Origin: an uncultured Aureispira sp.
GTDB taxonomy: Bacteria; Bacteroidota; Bacteroidia; Chitinophagales; Saprospiraceae
Direction: 5' to 3'
DNA length: 43,126 nt
Assembly: GCA_905480485.1 (NCBI GenBank)
Contig: CAJQQM010000113.1
Coordinates: forward strand, 1 to 43,126
In this document: positions 32,101 to 40,286 of the stretch, piece by piece
How positions within the stretch are numbered: the stretch's first letter is position 1
How the letters are laid out: every line of letters starts with the position of its first letter
The notes under the pieces: model-generated
The model's database searches: none
What the model saw: only the letters and a program-made list of their open reading frames with translations
Told to the model about the DNA's origin: nothing
Position numbers and translations under genes: made by a program

Positions 32101-32351
32101 AAAGTGCACTACTATTCATCCTGCGCATTCCACGAACCATTATAACGTTTGTTCTCACTAAGCTCATTCGTTTTTATCAGCTAGCGATTTCGCCCTTGCT
32201 ACCTGCGTCTTGTAGATATACACCTACTTGTTCTCAGTACAGTATTGAAGCCATTCAAAAATATGGGCCTATTAAAGGAAGTTATTTGGCAATTCGTCGT
32301 ATCTTACGCTGCAACCCTTGGGGCAGCCACGGCCACGACCCGTTGCCCTAA
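32097..32351 (+). CDS. yidD: membrane protein insertion efficiency factor YidD
   Basis: An 84-residue membrane-associated protein that assists YidC in membrane protein insertion. The diagnostic run [20 protein letters not shown] (about 29-48) is present with its three cysteines, followed by [20 protein letters not shown] and the ending [11 protein letters not shown]. The start overlaps rnpA by 4 bp. YidC itself, often next in other phyla, is not in this window. Confidence 0.95.
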   Translation: MKSALLFILRIPRTIITFVLTKLIRFYQLAISPLLPASCRYTPTCSQYSIEAIQKYGPIKGSYLAIRRILRCNPWGSHGHDPLP

Positions 32352-32398
32352 ATAGCTATTTATAGTTAATTATTTTTCAATCAATCCAGTATTTATTG

Positions 32399-32716
32399 AT
32401 GTTTAAAACGATACCTTTCTTTTTGTTTATCAACTGCTTGTTGTCGGCTTGTTCAGGGCCTTCAGCAGCCAAGTACGCTCAAAAATTTTGTGCCTGTTCC
32501 GAAGCCCTTTCAACTGCTGAAAACAAGATTACCACCGGTAAAATTGATCAACAAGCTTTCGAAACAATCGTAGCTGAACATCGCGCCTGTCTAGGGGATA
32601 ACGACCCCTTAGAGGCGTTAAAAGGACGTCCCGAACAATTAGATCAATTTAAGAAAGAATTTCTCACTGAGTTAGAAAAACAATGCCCCACGATCAGTAG
32701 AAATATGGGGTTTTGA
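32399..32716 (+). CDS. small lipoprotein of unknown function
   Basis: A 105-residue lipoprotein. The ATG at 32399 is preferred over a TTG directly before it. The signal is MFKTIPFFLFINCLLSAC with lipobox LSAC (Cys18). The mature part is helical, with four cysteines (FCACSE, AEHRACLGD, EKQCPT) and a Leu/Glu/Lys-rich second half, a pattern of small cysteine-rich Bacteroidota lipoproteins. It lies 48 bp after yidD and 14 bp before the acyltransferase ATG. Confidence 0.65.
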   Translation: MFKTIPFFLFINCLLSACSGPSAAKYAQKFCACSEALSTAENKITTGKIDQQAFETIVAEHRACLGDNDPLEALKGRPEQLDQFKKEFLTELEKQCPTISRNMGF

Positions 32717-32730
32717 TAAAAAATAGAATT

Positions 32731-33327
32731 ATGAACATTCTTAGTAAAGCTTTTTTGAAAATTAGCGGTTGGAAAATTGCGACCAATAGCCCTCCTGAAA
32801 TTTTTGAAAAATGTGTAATGATTTGTGCACCACATACCTCGAATTGGGATTACCCTATTGCTTTGGCTATTATGTCTCAAATTGGAATTAAAGCCAAATA
32901 CGCCATCAAAAAAGAGTTGATGGGCTTCCCCCTAGGACCATTATTTCGTTTGTTGGGAGGTATGGCTATTGACCGAAGTCCCAAAAAGTCAGGCGAAAAA
33001 CGTGAGAGTACCGTAAAAGCGATTGCCAATTTATTTGATCAAAACGATAAATTATGCATGATGATAGCTGCCGAAGGTTCGCGTTCTTTGAGAGAACAAT
33101 GGAAAACGGGCTTTTATTATATTACATTGGAAGCAAAGGTGCCTATCTGCCTAGGTTACCTCGATTATGAACGCAAAGAAGGTGGTTTTGCCAAAGTGAT
33201 ACATCCGACGGGTGATATCGATAAAGATATGCAAATCATTATGGAGTTTTATCAAAATATAGCGGCCAAAAAACCACAAAAATTTAGCACTGACAAGCGT
33301 TTTGATGCTGCTCTTAAAGAAAAGTAA
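32731..33327 (+). CDS. 1-acylglycerol-3-phosphate acyltransferase-like (PlsC family)
   Basis: A 198-residue PlsC-type acyltransferase, expected to move an acyl chain onto a glycerolipid or other acceptor at the inner membrane. The motifs are present: APHTSNWDYP (H35-x4-D40, catalytic), then GPLFRLLGGMAIDRSP (acceptor binding), and AAEGSRSLREQWKTGFYYI (EGS/R block). The frame opens at a TTG (32713) that overlaps the previous stop, but the ATG at 32731 is preferred for its typical start MNILSKAFLK. It is shorter than classical PlsC, like many Bacteroidota members. The next gene overlaps it by one base. Confidence 0.85.
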   Translation: MNILSKAFLKISGWKIATNSPPEIFEKCVMICAPHTSNWDYPIALAIMSQIGIKAKYAIKKELMGFPLGPLFRLLGGMAIDRSPKKSGEKRESTVKAIANLFDQNDKLCMMIAAEGSRSLREQWKTGFYYITLEAKVPICLGYLDYERKEGGFAKVIHPTGDIDKDMQIIMEFYQNIAAKKPQKFSTDKRFDAALKEK

Positions 33328-34307
33328 TGCCAAGTATTAAACTGTTTAAAGCCTTCATGAAACTTTCATTTTGCCTTTTTGTAACGATAACATTACTGTG
33401 TTCGATCAGCGCTTGCAGCACCGAACCTGCTGGAAAGAATACGGCTGCCTTACTGTCTACAACAGCATTAAAAGATAGCAGTTTTCGCTACAATCTAGAT
33501 CAACCCAATTCCAAATTTAAACTGAGTAAAAAGTTAACAGAGATTTCGGGATTGTGTGCCTACGAAGATCGTTGGTTGATGGCCGTACAAGACGAAAAAG
33601 GGGCCATGTATCAGATTGATATGAAAGATGGTTCAACTCAAGAAGTAATTAAGTTTTCGGGCAAAGGGGATTTCGAAGGCTTAGCCAATGTAGATACTAC
33701 CTTTTACGCACTTCGCGCCGATGGAACGCTATTTAGAATTGATCATTGGTTGGACGAAGCATTGATTAAGGTAGATAAAATTAAAACGCCCTTAACCGTT
33801 AAAAATGATACGGAAGGTTTGTGCTACGACCCTTTTGCGCATCGTTTGTTAATTGCCTGCAAGGCTTCCTCTCAAATAGAGGCTGTCAATCACAAGAAAA
33901 GGTCAGTATATGCTTACAATTGTGCAACATCAAGTTTTGATAGCTTGCCCGTCTGCTCGATAAGCCGCAAAAACTTTAAAAAATTCATTAAAGCCAACTA
34001 CCAAAAATTTCCTTCTTACAAACCCTACAAAAAGGAAATGAAAAAGGCTAAAAAAGAGATAATTATTCAGCCTTCAGCCATAGCTGTACATCCAATTTCC
34101 AAACATTTTTATGTGCTTTCAGCCATGAGTAATAGTTTGATAGTACTTAATCGTCAAAACGAAATAGTGCATGTAAAACGTTTATCCAGGAAAAAGTTTG
34201 AACAGCCTGAGGGCTTAACTTTTAGCACAAATGGCGATTTATTTATAGCATCAGAAGGCTTGAAAAAGAAAGCTAAAATCTATAAATTTGATTACCAGCC
34301 TTTATAG
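33327..34307 (+). CDS. SdiA-regulated-like lipoprotein
   Basis: A 326-residue lipoprotein with beta-propeller features of the SdiA-regulated domain family: KLTEISGLCAYEDRW, then GKGDFEGLANVD, NDTEGLCYDPFAHRLLIACKA and PEGLTFSTNGDLFIASEG, the repeating pattern of these propellers. The signal ends SISAC, and Cys31 is the lipid site. The start at 33327 overlaps the upstream stop by one base (TAATG). An in-frame ATG at 33357 gives a shorter and equally good signal. Its role is unknown. It is the last gene of the rpmH-rnpA-yidD-lipoprotein-acyltransferase run. Confidence 0.75.
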   Translation: MPSIKLFKAFMKLSFCLFVTITLLCSISACSTEPAGKNTAALLSTTALKDSSFRYNLDQPNSKFKLSKKLTEISGLCAYEDRWLMAVQDEKGAMYQIDMKDGSTQEVIKFSGKGDFEGLANVDTTFYALRADGTLFRIDHWLDEALIKVDKIKTPLTVKNDTEGLCYDPFAHRLLIACKASSQIEAVNHKKRSVYAYNCATSSFDSLPVCSISRKNFKKFIKANYQKFPSYKPYKKEMKKAKKEIIIQPSAIAVHPISKHFYVLSAMSNSLIVLNRQNEIVHVKRLSRKKFEQPEGLTFSTNGDLFIASEGLKKKAKIYKFDYQPL

Positions 34308-34458
34308 ATTTATGGAGACTATACATTTTAGTCAACGAACCAATAGGTAGTTACTTAAGGGCTCTTGACAGAAATTGTAGCGGCCCTCTACAATATCTTG
34401 TAAGTTCAAATCTAGATATTTAACCAATTATTCCTGTATGTATTTTGATTATGGTATA

Positions 34459-34486
34459 TTGCTTGCTTATGTAAAATATAACTTTG
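34459..34486 (+). promoter_or_regulatory. promoter of the next exported protein gene
   Basis: TTG (34459-34461) and TAACTTTG (34479-34486) with 17 bp between, matching the Bacteroidota consensus. The transcript would start near 34493, too close for the TTG codon at 34502, and supports the ATG at 34526. Confidence 0.6.
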
Positions 34487-34525
34487 GGTTAATGTTTTAA
34501 ATTGTTTAGATTCTTTAATAATATA

Positions 34526-35530
34526 ATGATGCGTTATTTAAGTCTGATAATAGGTTTGATGCTATGCTTTACCTTTAACGCTTATGCTCAAGATTTGACA
34601 GGTGTTTGGACGGGTTATTTAGATCAGTCTGAGGCAGCTGCCAAAATAAAGGGATATAAGGTGTACTGGGACAAAGGATTTTGGAAAAAAGGGAAAAAAA
34701 CACACAAGCTTCAATTGAGCTTTCAATACAACGACAAGAAAAGTTACTATGGGGGGTCGTATTTGATACATGAGACCGTCAATGAGGCTCATTACGCCCG
34801 GTTTGATTTACGCGCAACCTTCAAAAACAAGCAAGCAAAATATACGACTACCCTCAAAGATTTTGAAACTCAAAATACATTGAATACTAGTTTTTGTCAT
34901 AGTTCAGCCACTCTAAATTATTCAGAAGATGAAGGTTATGAATATTTAGAGGGAGCTTGGAGAGGCTGGAACGATCAATCTAAAACCTGTGCTGCTGCCC
35001 ATATTCGTGTGCGCCGTAAAAAGCCAGGTTTCGTCGAGCCTCAGCAGCTAGTCTTATCGGCAGAAGATAGTTTAGAATTAGCAGAGTTATCTCGTTTAGA
35101 GCCTATTGATACGGTGGTGACAATGCTCGTCGAGACCCAAAAGCCTGAACCAAAAACAAGCTCACAAGAAACGATAGAGACATTACCAACAGAAAGTCGA
35201 AAATTAGTCACCAAAGAAACCCTTAGAATATCGACCAAAGATTCGCTTGTCATCAAGATATGGGATTCTAATCGAGTGGACGGTGATATTGTATCGCTTG
35301 ATTTGAATGGACAATTGATCTTGAAAGAATACAAACTGACCTCCATTCCCAAATTAATTAAAATTCCATTGTCAAAAGGTGAAAATATTGTAACGATGTT
35401 TGCTCACAACCTTGGGGATATACCACCGAATACAGCCGCTTTATTAGTTGAGCGAGAAGAGGGTTTTAAGACTATCATCCTGAAATCGGATATGGGACAA
35501 AGCGAATCCGTTAAAATTTTCAAAAATTAG
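34526..35530 (+). CDS. exported protein with a C-terminal beta domain common in Bacteroidota
   Basis: A 334-residue protein from ATG at 34526. The frame opens at TTG 34502, but the promoter position argues against it. Signal peptide MMRYLSLIIGLMLCFTFNAYA then QDLTGVW. The first half is a beta-rich domain with FSFQYNDKKSYYGG-like strands, and a Glu/Thr/Ser linker follows (about 180-225). The last ~110 residues hold a motif set recalled from many Bacteroidota exported proteins: IWDSNRVDGDIVSLDLNG, then AHNLGDIPPNTAALLVE. The function of that domain is not known. Convergent with DUF445. Confidence 0.7.
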   Translation: MMRYLSLIIGLMLCFTFNAYAQDLTGVWTGYLDQSEAAAKIKGYKVYWDKGFWKKGKKTHKLQLSFQYNDKKSYYGGSYLIHETVNEAHYARFDLRATFKNKQAKYTTTLKDFETQNTLNTSFCHSSATLNYSEDEGYEYLEGAWRGWNDQSKTCAAAHIRVRRKKPGFVEPQQLVLSAEDSLELAELSRLEPIDTVVTMLVETQKPEPKTSSQETIETLPTESRKLVTKETLRISTKDSLVIKIWDSNRVDGDIVSLDLNGQLILKEYKLTSIPKLIKIPLSKGENIVTMFAHNLGDIPPNTAALLVEREEGFKTIILKSDMGQSESVKIFKN

Positions 35531-35575
35531 GTAGCATCTCTAAGCATAGTAAATTAAGCTAGTATTTAGGCTCTT

Positions 35576-35613
35576 AGGGTGCATTCTAATACCCTGATGT
35601 TTGTCAAACATCA
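35576..35613. repeat. two hairpins between convergent genes
   Basis: TGATGTTTG (35595-35603), one T, then CAAACATCA (35605-35613) form a near-perfect palindrome. Just before it AGGGT/ACCCT can pair across 10 nt. They lie between the convergent 334-aa gene and DUF445 gene. There is no U-tract, so a terminator role is unproven. Confidence 0.5.
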
Positions 35614-35648
35614 ATTACTTGAATTGCCCTTAAAGTCGATGCAATAGC

Positions 35649-36902
35649 TTAAATAGCCGTTAATAATTGTAAAAAGCCAGCCACCATACCAAGCAAAGCA
35701 CCTGTGAGCACGAGTTTCCACTCATCTTCTTGGAATACAGGTCGCAAAAAATTGACAAATTCATCAGGAGGAAGACTTGTCATGCGGCTCACCATAGTTT
35801 CTTCAATATCTAAGGCTTGCTTAGCATAGCCAAACACAATTTGTATTTGTTCAGGGGCGGCCTCAATAAAGCGATTGACGGCTACGGTTCTTATTTGATC
35901 GTAGGTGTCTGTACCCGATGTAAATTTTATAATAGAACTGTTAAACCCTGCGGCTTTATCAATCCCGTCTTGGGAATGCTTAGTAATTATCTTAATTAAT
36001 TTGTCTGCTCCTTCACCATTAAACATCTCCGTGAATACATTATCCATGGTCATAATATTATCGGAGATTAATTTGGCATAACCACTCGACACCTCTACCT
36101 GTCTTTTGATAAAAAGACCTTGAATTTTCCAACCAAAAAAATTAATTGGATGGGTCGGAGAAAAAATCATCCTAAGGGCCAGTACATTGGTAAGATAGCC
36201 AACTAATAGCCCTCCTATAGGCAAGGTCCAGTGGGCCTCAAAAGCAATAAAAACATAGGCTTGAATCAAACCAAATATAAAACCAAAATAAAAACCTGAT
36301 TTCTCAATAAACGAAAATTCTTTGTCGCCCACCTCAAGAAAAATACGATTGAGCAATTCTTTGTTGTTTTCAAGATGGGCAACGGCCATGGCTTTTAGGT
36401 CAAAAACTTCGGTGATATTAACCTTAACTTCCTCCATGATTTCTTCTATAACCCCCGGTATCTCTTCTGCGGCACGGCTATATATTTTTTCTTTTTGTTT
36501 TTTGGACAAGACCTTCCACAAAGGTACGTGTTCTTTCATAACATCGTTGGTAACTTCTCTTGCCAACCTAAGGATACTCGATTCCATTTCTTTGGCGACA
36601 ATCGCTGGATTGATTCGAGCAAATTGATCTTCTACATCAATCAATTTACTTGTAATCATGTCGGTAGCTTTAGAGGCCATTGTCGTTGCTTTGGACGGAA
36701 TAATCCCTTGCCAACCAATAGGAGGTAGGCCTTTCCAACCTACAGCTTTAAACCCTTTGAACTGAAATCCAATGAATTCTATAGGATAAAAAGTCATTTT
36801 TAGGGCCAATACATTAGTTCCCCACCCAATAAAAGCAGAAATAAGTGGGAGTATTAAATAAATTAGCCAGTGACTTTGCAGGTGGTTGATGAATTCTTGC
36901 AC
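35649..36902 (-). CDS. DUF445 family membrane protein
   Basis: A 417-residue membrane protein. The N-terminal hydrophobic helix (about 12-32) leads into GWGTNVLALKMTFYPIEFIG, and the same phrase recurs in the middle as GYLTNVLALRMIFSPTHPINFFG, a duplicated motif of the DUF445/YheB-like family. The C-terminus has a final helix (about 395-416). The middle is largely helical and coiled-coil-like. Function unknown. Length and motifs are normal. It stands alone, divergent from the PBP-like lipoprotein gene. Confidence 0.85.
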   Translation of the reverse strand: MQEFINHLQSHWLIYLILPLISAFIGWGTNVLALKMTFYPIEFIGFQFKGFKAVGWKGLPPIGWQGIIPSKATTMASKATDMITSKLIDVEDQFARINPAIVAKEMESSILRLAREVTNDVMKEHVPLWKVLSKKQKEKIYSRAAEEIPGVIEEIMEEVKVNITEVFDLKAMAVAHLENNKELLNRIFLEVGDKEFSFIEKSGFYFGFIFGLIQAYVFIAFEAHWTLPIGGLLVGYLTNVLALRMIFSPTHPINFFGWKIQGLFIKRQVEVSSGYAKLISDNIMTMDNVFTEMFNGEGADKLIKIITKHSQDGIDKAAGFNSSIIKFTSGTDTYDQIRTVAVNRFIEAAPEQIQIVFGYAKQALDIEETMVSRMTSLPPDEFVNFLRPVFQEDEWKLVLTGALLGMVAGFLQLLTAI

Positions 36903-37256
36903 AATAAAAAAATGTAGGATCGGTTAATGTAGTAAAAGGTAGATGTAGGAACACGCATAGCATCTACTGTTTTGATATGTTCCTAAAGGTAAGGAAAGAC
37001 TTAAGGAATTATAAATAAAATTCATCTATTTTTTTAGCCAAGCTGCCCTTAGTTGTCTTGCATGCTTAGGCAGAATAATCCAAGCTATAGGTACTCAAAT
37101 AATCAAAATAATCCCCGTTTAATCATTTATGAAGCTATTTTGGCCCGTTTAAGCATTAGACTAAGACATTTTTATGTACATTTGTAGCTTCAATTGTCCT
37201 TATTTTATTTCCATACATGCCTTCATCTGTTTTAGTACCTTATAGAGCATTTAACA
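36903..37256. other. 354-bp divergent intergenic region
   Basis: It holds the -7 box of the plus-strand gene (TACATTTG, 37177-37184) and a weaker minus-strand match, TACCTTTT, at 36934-36941 for DUF445. No gene or RNA was recognised. Confidence 0.6.
37177..37184 (+). promoter_or_regulatory. -7 box of the PBP1-like lipoprotein gene
   Basis: TACATTTG is an exact TAnnTTTG match. The expected -33 position shows TTA rather than TTG. The leader would be about 65 nt. Confidence 0.45.
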
Positions 37257-38786
37257 ATGAAAACGATCAACAACGCTATGCTTCTCAAATGCACAACAGG
37301 CCTCCTATTCCTTATTCTATTTGCATCAGCCTGTCGACCCTCCCTAAATACAAGCGGTACTTTAAATAATATAGTAGCCTCTAAAACAGATACTAATAAC
37401 CCTAAAGATAGTTCAAAAATCAACAATACAAGCTCTAGCAATTCGGCGGTATCCGATACGCTTAGTTGGTGCGATACCCTAGAACAAAGTTCTGAACGAA
37501 AAATAATTGTATGTTTTGAAAAAATAGGCAATACAGTTAAAGCAGATACGATAGGAATAATTGATGTCAACCCTGCAGCACTTTATACTGCTACCTTGAT
37601 CGACACAAGTATTCAGAAAAAATTAGCCTACCGTGTTGCCATTTTATTACCTTTTATGAGTAAAGGTTTTCAGCCTGCACCTACTGCTGAAATACCTTCG
37701 AGGTCTATCAAGGCGGTAGAGTTTTATGAAGGCGTCTTAATGGCACTAGATAGTCTAAAAGCAGAGGGCGTTAGTTTATTTGTTAATGTTTTTGATTCGC
37801 AACGCGATTCCAATACCATTAAGGATGTTTTCAATAAACGGGCGTTTCAAGAAGCCGATTTGATTGTGGGACCTCTAAATTCCTCACTCACTAAATTGGT
37901 CGCTGATTATGCCAAAAATAATGGGAAAGCGATGATTTCTCCGTTTAATACACGGGAAGATTTAGCCTTTGACAATCCTTATTTTATTCAAGTAAACCCA
38001 ACATTTAAAGTACATAGCGATTTGATCATTCAGCAAATGTATCGCTTAGAACGCAACAAAGACCACATTAAAAATCCACTTGACAAAAACTTTTTCGTTT
38101 TAGGGATGCAACAAGATAGTCTGCGCATCGAACAACTGCAACAAAGCTATGCTGCCCACAATAATGATCAAGATGTACGGATGAGTCAACTGATTTTGAA
38201 CAATCCGACAATTGACATTGAAACTCTACAACCTAAACTAGATAAAAGTAAATTGAATATTATTCTAATTCCTTCTTATCAAAATGAAGGTTTTGTATAT
38301 AATGCACTTCGAGAAATTCAAAAATTAGTCGACAAAGTAGAACCTGAAAAAGGCTATCAGATTGCCCTTATTGGTATGGATAGGTGGCGCTACTACAGCA
38401 GAATTAATTTTGAATACTTCGAGTCCATGAATTTACACTTCAGCAGTCCATTTTATATCGATTTAGACGATGAAGCAGTACAGCACTTTAAGTCTGATTA
38501 TAAAGCTGTTTATGGTATCGGTACTAGGCAGTTTGGAATAATTGGATTTGATGTGATGTTGTTTTTTGGAAGAATGATGCATCAATACGGCAGCAATTTT
38601 CAAGCGCATTTATGGAAGCAAAAGACTAACTACAAACACACTAAATTCCAGTTCGAAGCCGATTATATTCAATTGCCTGCTATCGACGCTGCAAACCCAT
38701 CCTCTAGGGCGATTTTTAGGAATTATGAAAATAAATTTTTGCATTTTCTTCAATTCAAAAATTATCGTTTGAATCCTGTCAATTAA
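37257..38786 (+). CDS. periplasmic-binding-protein-like lipoprotein (PBP1/LppC fold)
   Basis: A 509-residue lipoprotein: signal TTGLLFLILFASAC with Cys26, then a Ser/Thr/Asn/Asp-rich linker (about 29-75). The rest matches type I periplasmic-binding folds: YRVAILLPFMSKGF, YEGVLMALDSLKAEGVSL, ADLIVGPLNSSLTKL and KAMISPFNT. Bacteroidota homologues are annotated as amino-acid substrate-binding or LysM proteins. This one has no LysM domain and no ABC partner genes nearby, so transport is unlikely. An envelope role like LppC/LpoA (peptidoglycan synthase activator) is a possibility (inference). It lies 12 bp before a second lipoprotein gene. Confidence 0.75.
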   Translation: MKTINNAMLLKCTTGLLFLILFASACRPSLNTSGTLNNIVASKTDTNNPKDSSKINNTSSSNSAVSDTLSWCDTLEQSSERKIIVCFEKIGNTVKADTIGIIDVNPAALYTATLIDTSIQKKLAYRVAILLPFMSKGFQPAPTAEIPSRSIKAVEFYEGVLMALDSLKAEGVSLFVNVFDSQRDSNTIKDVFNKRAFQEADLIVGPLNSSLTKLVADYAKNNGKAMISPFNTREDLAFDNPYFIQVNPTFKVHSDLIIQQMYRLERNKDHIKNPLDKNFFVLGMQQDSLRIEQLQQSYAAHNNDQDVRMSQLILNNPTIDIETLQPKLDKSKLNIILIPSYQNEGFVYNALREIQKLVDKVEPEKGYQIALIGMDRWRYYSRINFEYFESMNLHFSSPFYIDLDDEAVQHFKSDYKAVYGIGTRQFGIIGFDVMLFFGRMMHQYGSNFQAHLWKQKTNYKHTKFQFEADYIQLPAIDAANPSSRAIFRNYENKFLHFLQFKNYRLNPVN

Positions 38787-38798
38787 TCGGTTTAGAAA

Positions 38799-39614
38799 AT
38801 GAAAACATGCTGCTTATTCATCTGTACTTTTATTCTATTTTCTTGTACGCATAGCACAACGGAGTCAGATGCCGAAAATTTGTTTTATGATACGGTTATC
38901 TCGGAACAGCAGCAGCAGCAGCAGCAATACAATATATTTGATGACAAGACCACCGAACAAACCGCTTTGTACCAAATGGTATTTCCCTATATATTAGATA
39001 AAACCTACCAGGGTAAGCCTACTTTTTTTAAACAAAAATTGGCTGCCTATTACAATATCAAGACTCCATTTGAAATTGAAAATGTAAGTTCCTCTATACT
39101 TTACGGAGGGAACAAGCCTGTATTTTTAGTTCAATGTTATCAAGAAAATCCAGATAGTACCTGTCTTTATCCCACAAACCGTGTTCAATTTATATTTAGT
39201 CATGAGGGACGATTGATTTATAAAAACAAGGCAGAAATTGCTCGATTCATTCCTTATGACAGCGATTCTATATCGCTTTATATGACAGTTCAGGTAGATT
39301 GTAAGGGGATGGGCTACCATCATTTTTATAAATATCAAGAGGGTAAATTTGTCGATTTATTCAACGTAATCATGAACAACAGCCCTTTGAGTTATGATGC
39401 TAATCCACAAAATGGGCTATTCGAAAATAAGGTCCTAAATGTTCGTATGTCCGATTTGAATGCCGATGGCAAGTGTGATATTCAATTGACAGGCTATCGA
39501 ACTAGTTTTAGTTTAAAACGGCATAAAAAAGACACACTTTTCAAACGTATTCCTATTGATTATCGCTTTATTTATCAGCCCACAAAAGATTTTTTTCATT
39601 GGCAAGACGAATAG
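38799..39614 (+). CDS. lipoprotein with polyglutamine tract
   Basis: A 271-residue lipoprotein. Signal MKTCCLFICTFILFSC with lipid site Cys16. The mature part opens with an acidic segment and seven glutamines (from a six-CAG run plus CAA). The rest is mixed, with DLNADGKCDIQLTG near the end, an FG-GAP/EF-hand-like motif seen in beta-propeller lipoproteins. It starts 12 bp after the PBP-like gene, so they are probably co-transcribed. Its end overlaps the methyltransferase gene by 19 bp in convergent orientation. Function unknown. Confidence 0.7.
   Translation: MKTCCLFICTFILFSCTHSTTESDAENLFYDTVISEQQQQQQQYNIFDDKTTEQTALYQMVFPYILDKTYQGKPTFFKQKLAAYYNIKTPFEIENVSSSILYGGNKPVFLVQCYQENPDSTCLYPTNRVQFIFSHEGRLIYKNKAEIARFIPYDSDSISLYMTVQVDCKGMGYHHFYKYQEGKFVDLFNVIMNNSPLSYDANPQNGLFENKVLNVRMSDLNADGKCDIQLTGYRTSFSLKRHKKDTLFKRIPIDYRFIYQPTKDFFHWQDE
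38907..38927 (+). repeat. (CAG)6-CAA microsatellite in a lipoprotein gene
   Basis: Six CAG codons then CAA encode Gln7 in the mature N-terminus of the 271-aa lipoprotein. Triplet-length changes would keep the reading frame, so copy number can vary without breaking the gene. Confidence 0.9.
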
Positions 39615-40234
39615 GACTCACTTATTTCAATATTTTTTTGAAGACACCAAGTAGTCATACAACGAAGTTGCTGCACATTGACAGTTTTGATCGGTTCGAA
39701 CAAATGCGCTTCTAACAAGTTAGAATAATAGCCAAGCATAGGATAATTAACCAAAAATCGTACGCTTCCATCGGGCAACCAATAACGTCCATCTTTTATG
39801 GCTTTGATGCTTGGTGATATTCCTATAGATGAAGCCAATCGGATAAATAATCGTCCTCCTGGTTTTAAGACCCTCCATAAACCCCACAGCATGGCCTCAA
39901 AATGCGCTTGGTTTTGAGCAAAGTGCAATACTGCATTGCAAAAAACCCAATCAAATTGATGGTCAGTAAAAGGCATGTTTTCGAGGGAACCAACAAGGAA
40001 TTGATGCTTTATTGGAGATGTAGCAGATAGCAGTGTTTGTTGCAAGGTTTCTATTGATGCTGCATTGCTGTCAATACCCGATATGTTATAATTGTTATTG
40101 ATAAAATAGGCTGCGTTACGGCCTTGACCACAACCTGCATCAAGTAGCTGATGATGTGGCTGAATTGTCCCTTTTAAAAGTTGGTCAAAAAGATAAATAT
40201 CGATAGCGCCAAATTGTTCTGATAAGGAGGGCAT
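39596..40234 (-). CDS. class I SAM-dependent methyltransferase
   Basis: A 212-residue methyltransferase of the UbiE/Methyltransf_11 type. Motif I is LLDAGCGQGRNAAYF (Asp32, Gly34, Gly36, Gly38). Then comes the acidic residue of the second strand (SGIDSNAAS), the motif ENMPFTDHQFDWVFC, and LRVLKPGGRLFIRL-type text (here WRVLKPGGRLFIRLA). Substrate cannot be told. The C-terminal half is not recognised. The gene overlaps the polyglutamine lipoprotein by 19 bp at its 3' end. It lies 52 bp downstream of ctlX. Confidence 0.88.
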   Translation of the reverse strand: MPSLSEQFGAIDIYLFDQLLKGTIQPHHQLLDAGCGQGRNAAYFINNNYNISGIDSNAASIETLQQTLLSATSPIKHQFLVGSLENMPFTDHQFDWVFCNAVLHFAQNQAHFEAMLWGLWRVLKPGGRLFIRLASSIGISPSIKAIKDGRYWLPDGSVRFLVNYPMLGYYSNLLEAHLFEPIKTVNVQQLRCMTTWCLQKNIEISESYSSCQ

Positions 40235-40286
40235 GTTGTATCTAATTTAATACATTAATGTGGTGAAATTAAACAATTTTACGGGC

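Noticed and set aside
37257-38786. ABC amino-acid transporter binding protein
   Set aside because: No permease or ATPase genes around it; an LppC-like role fits the fold better.
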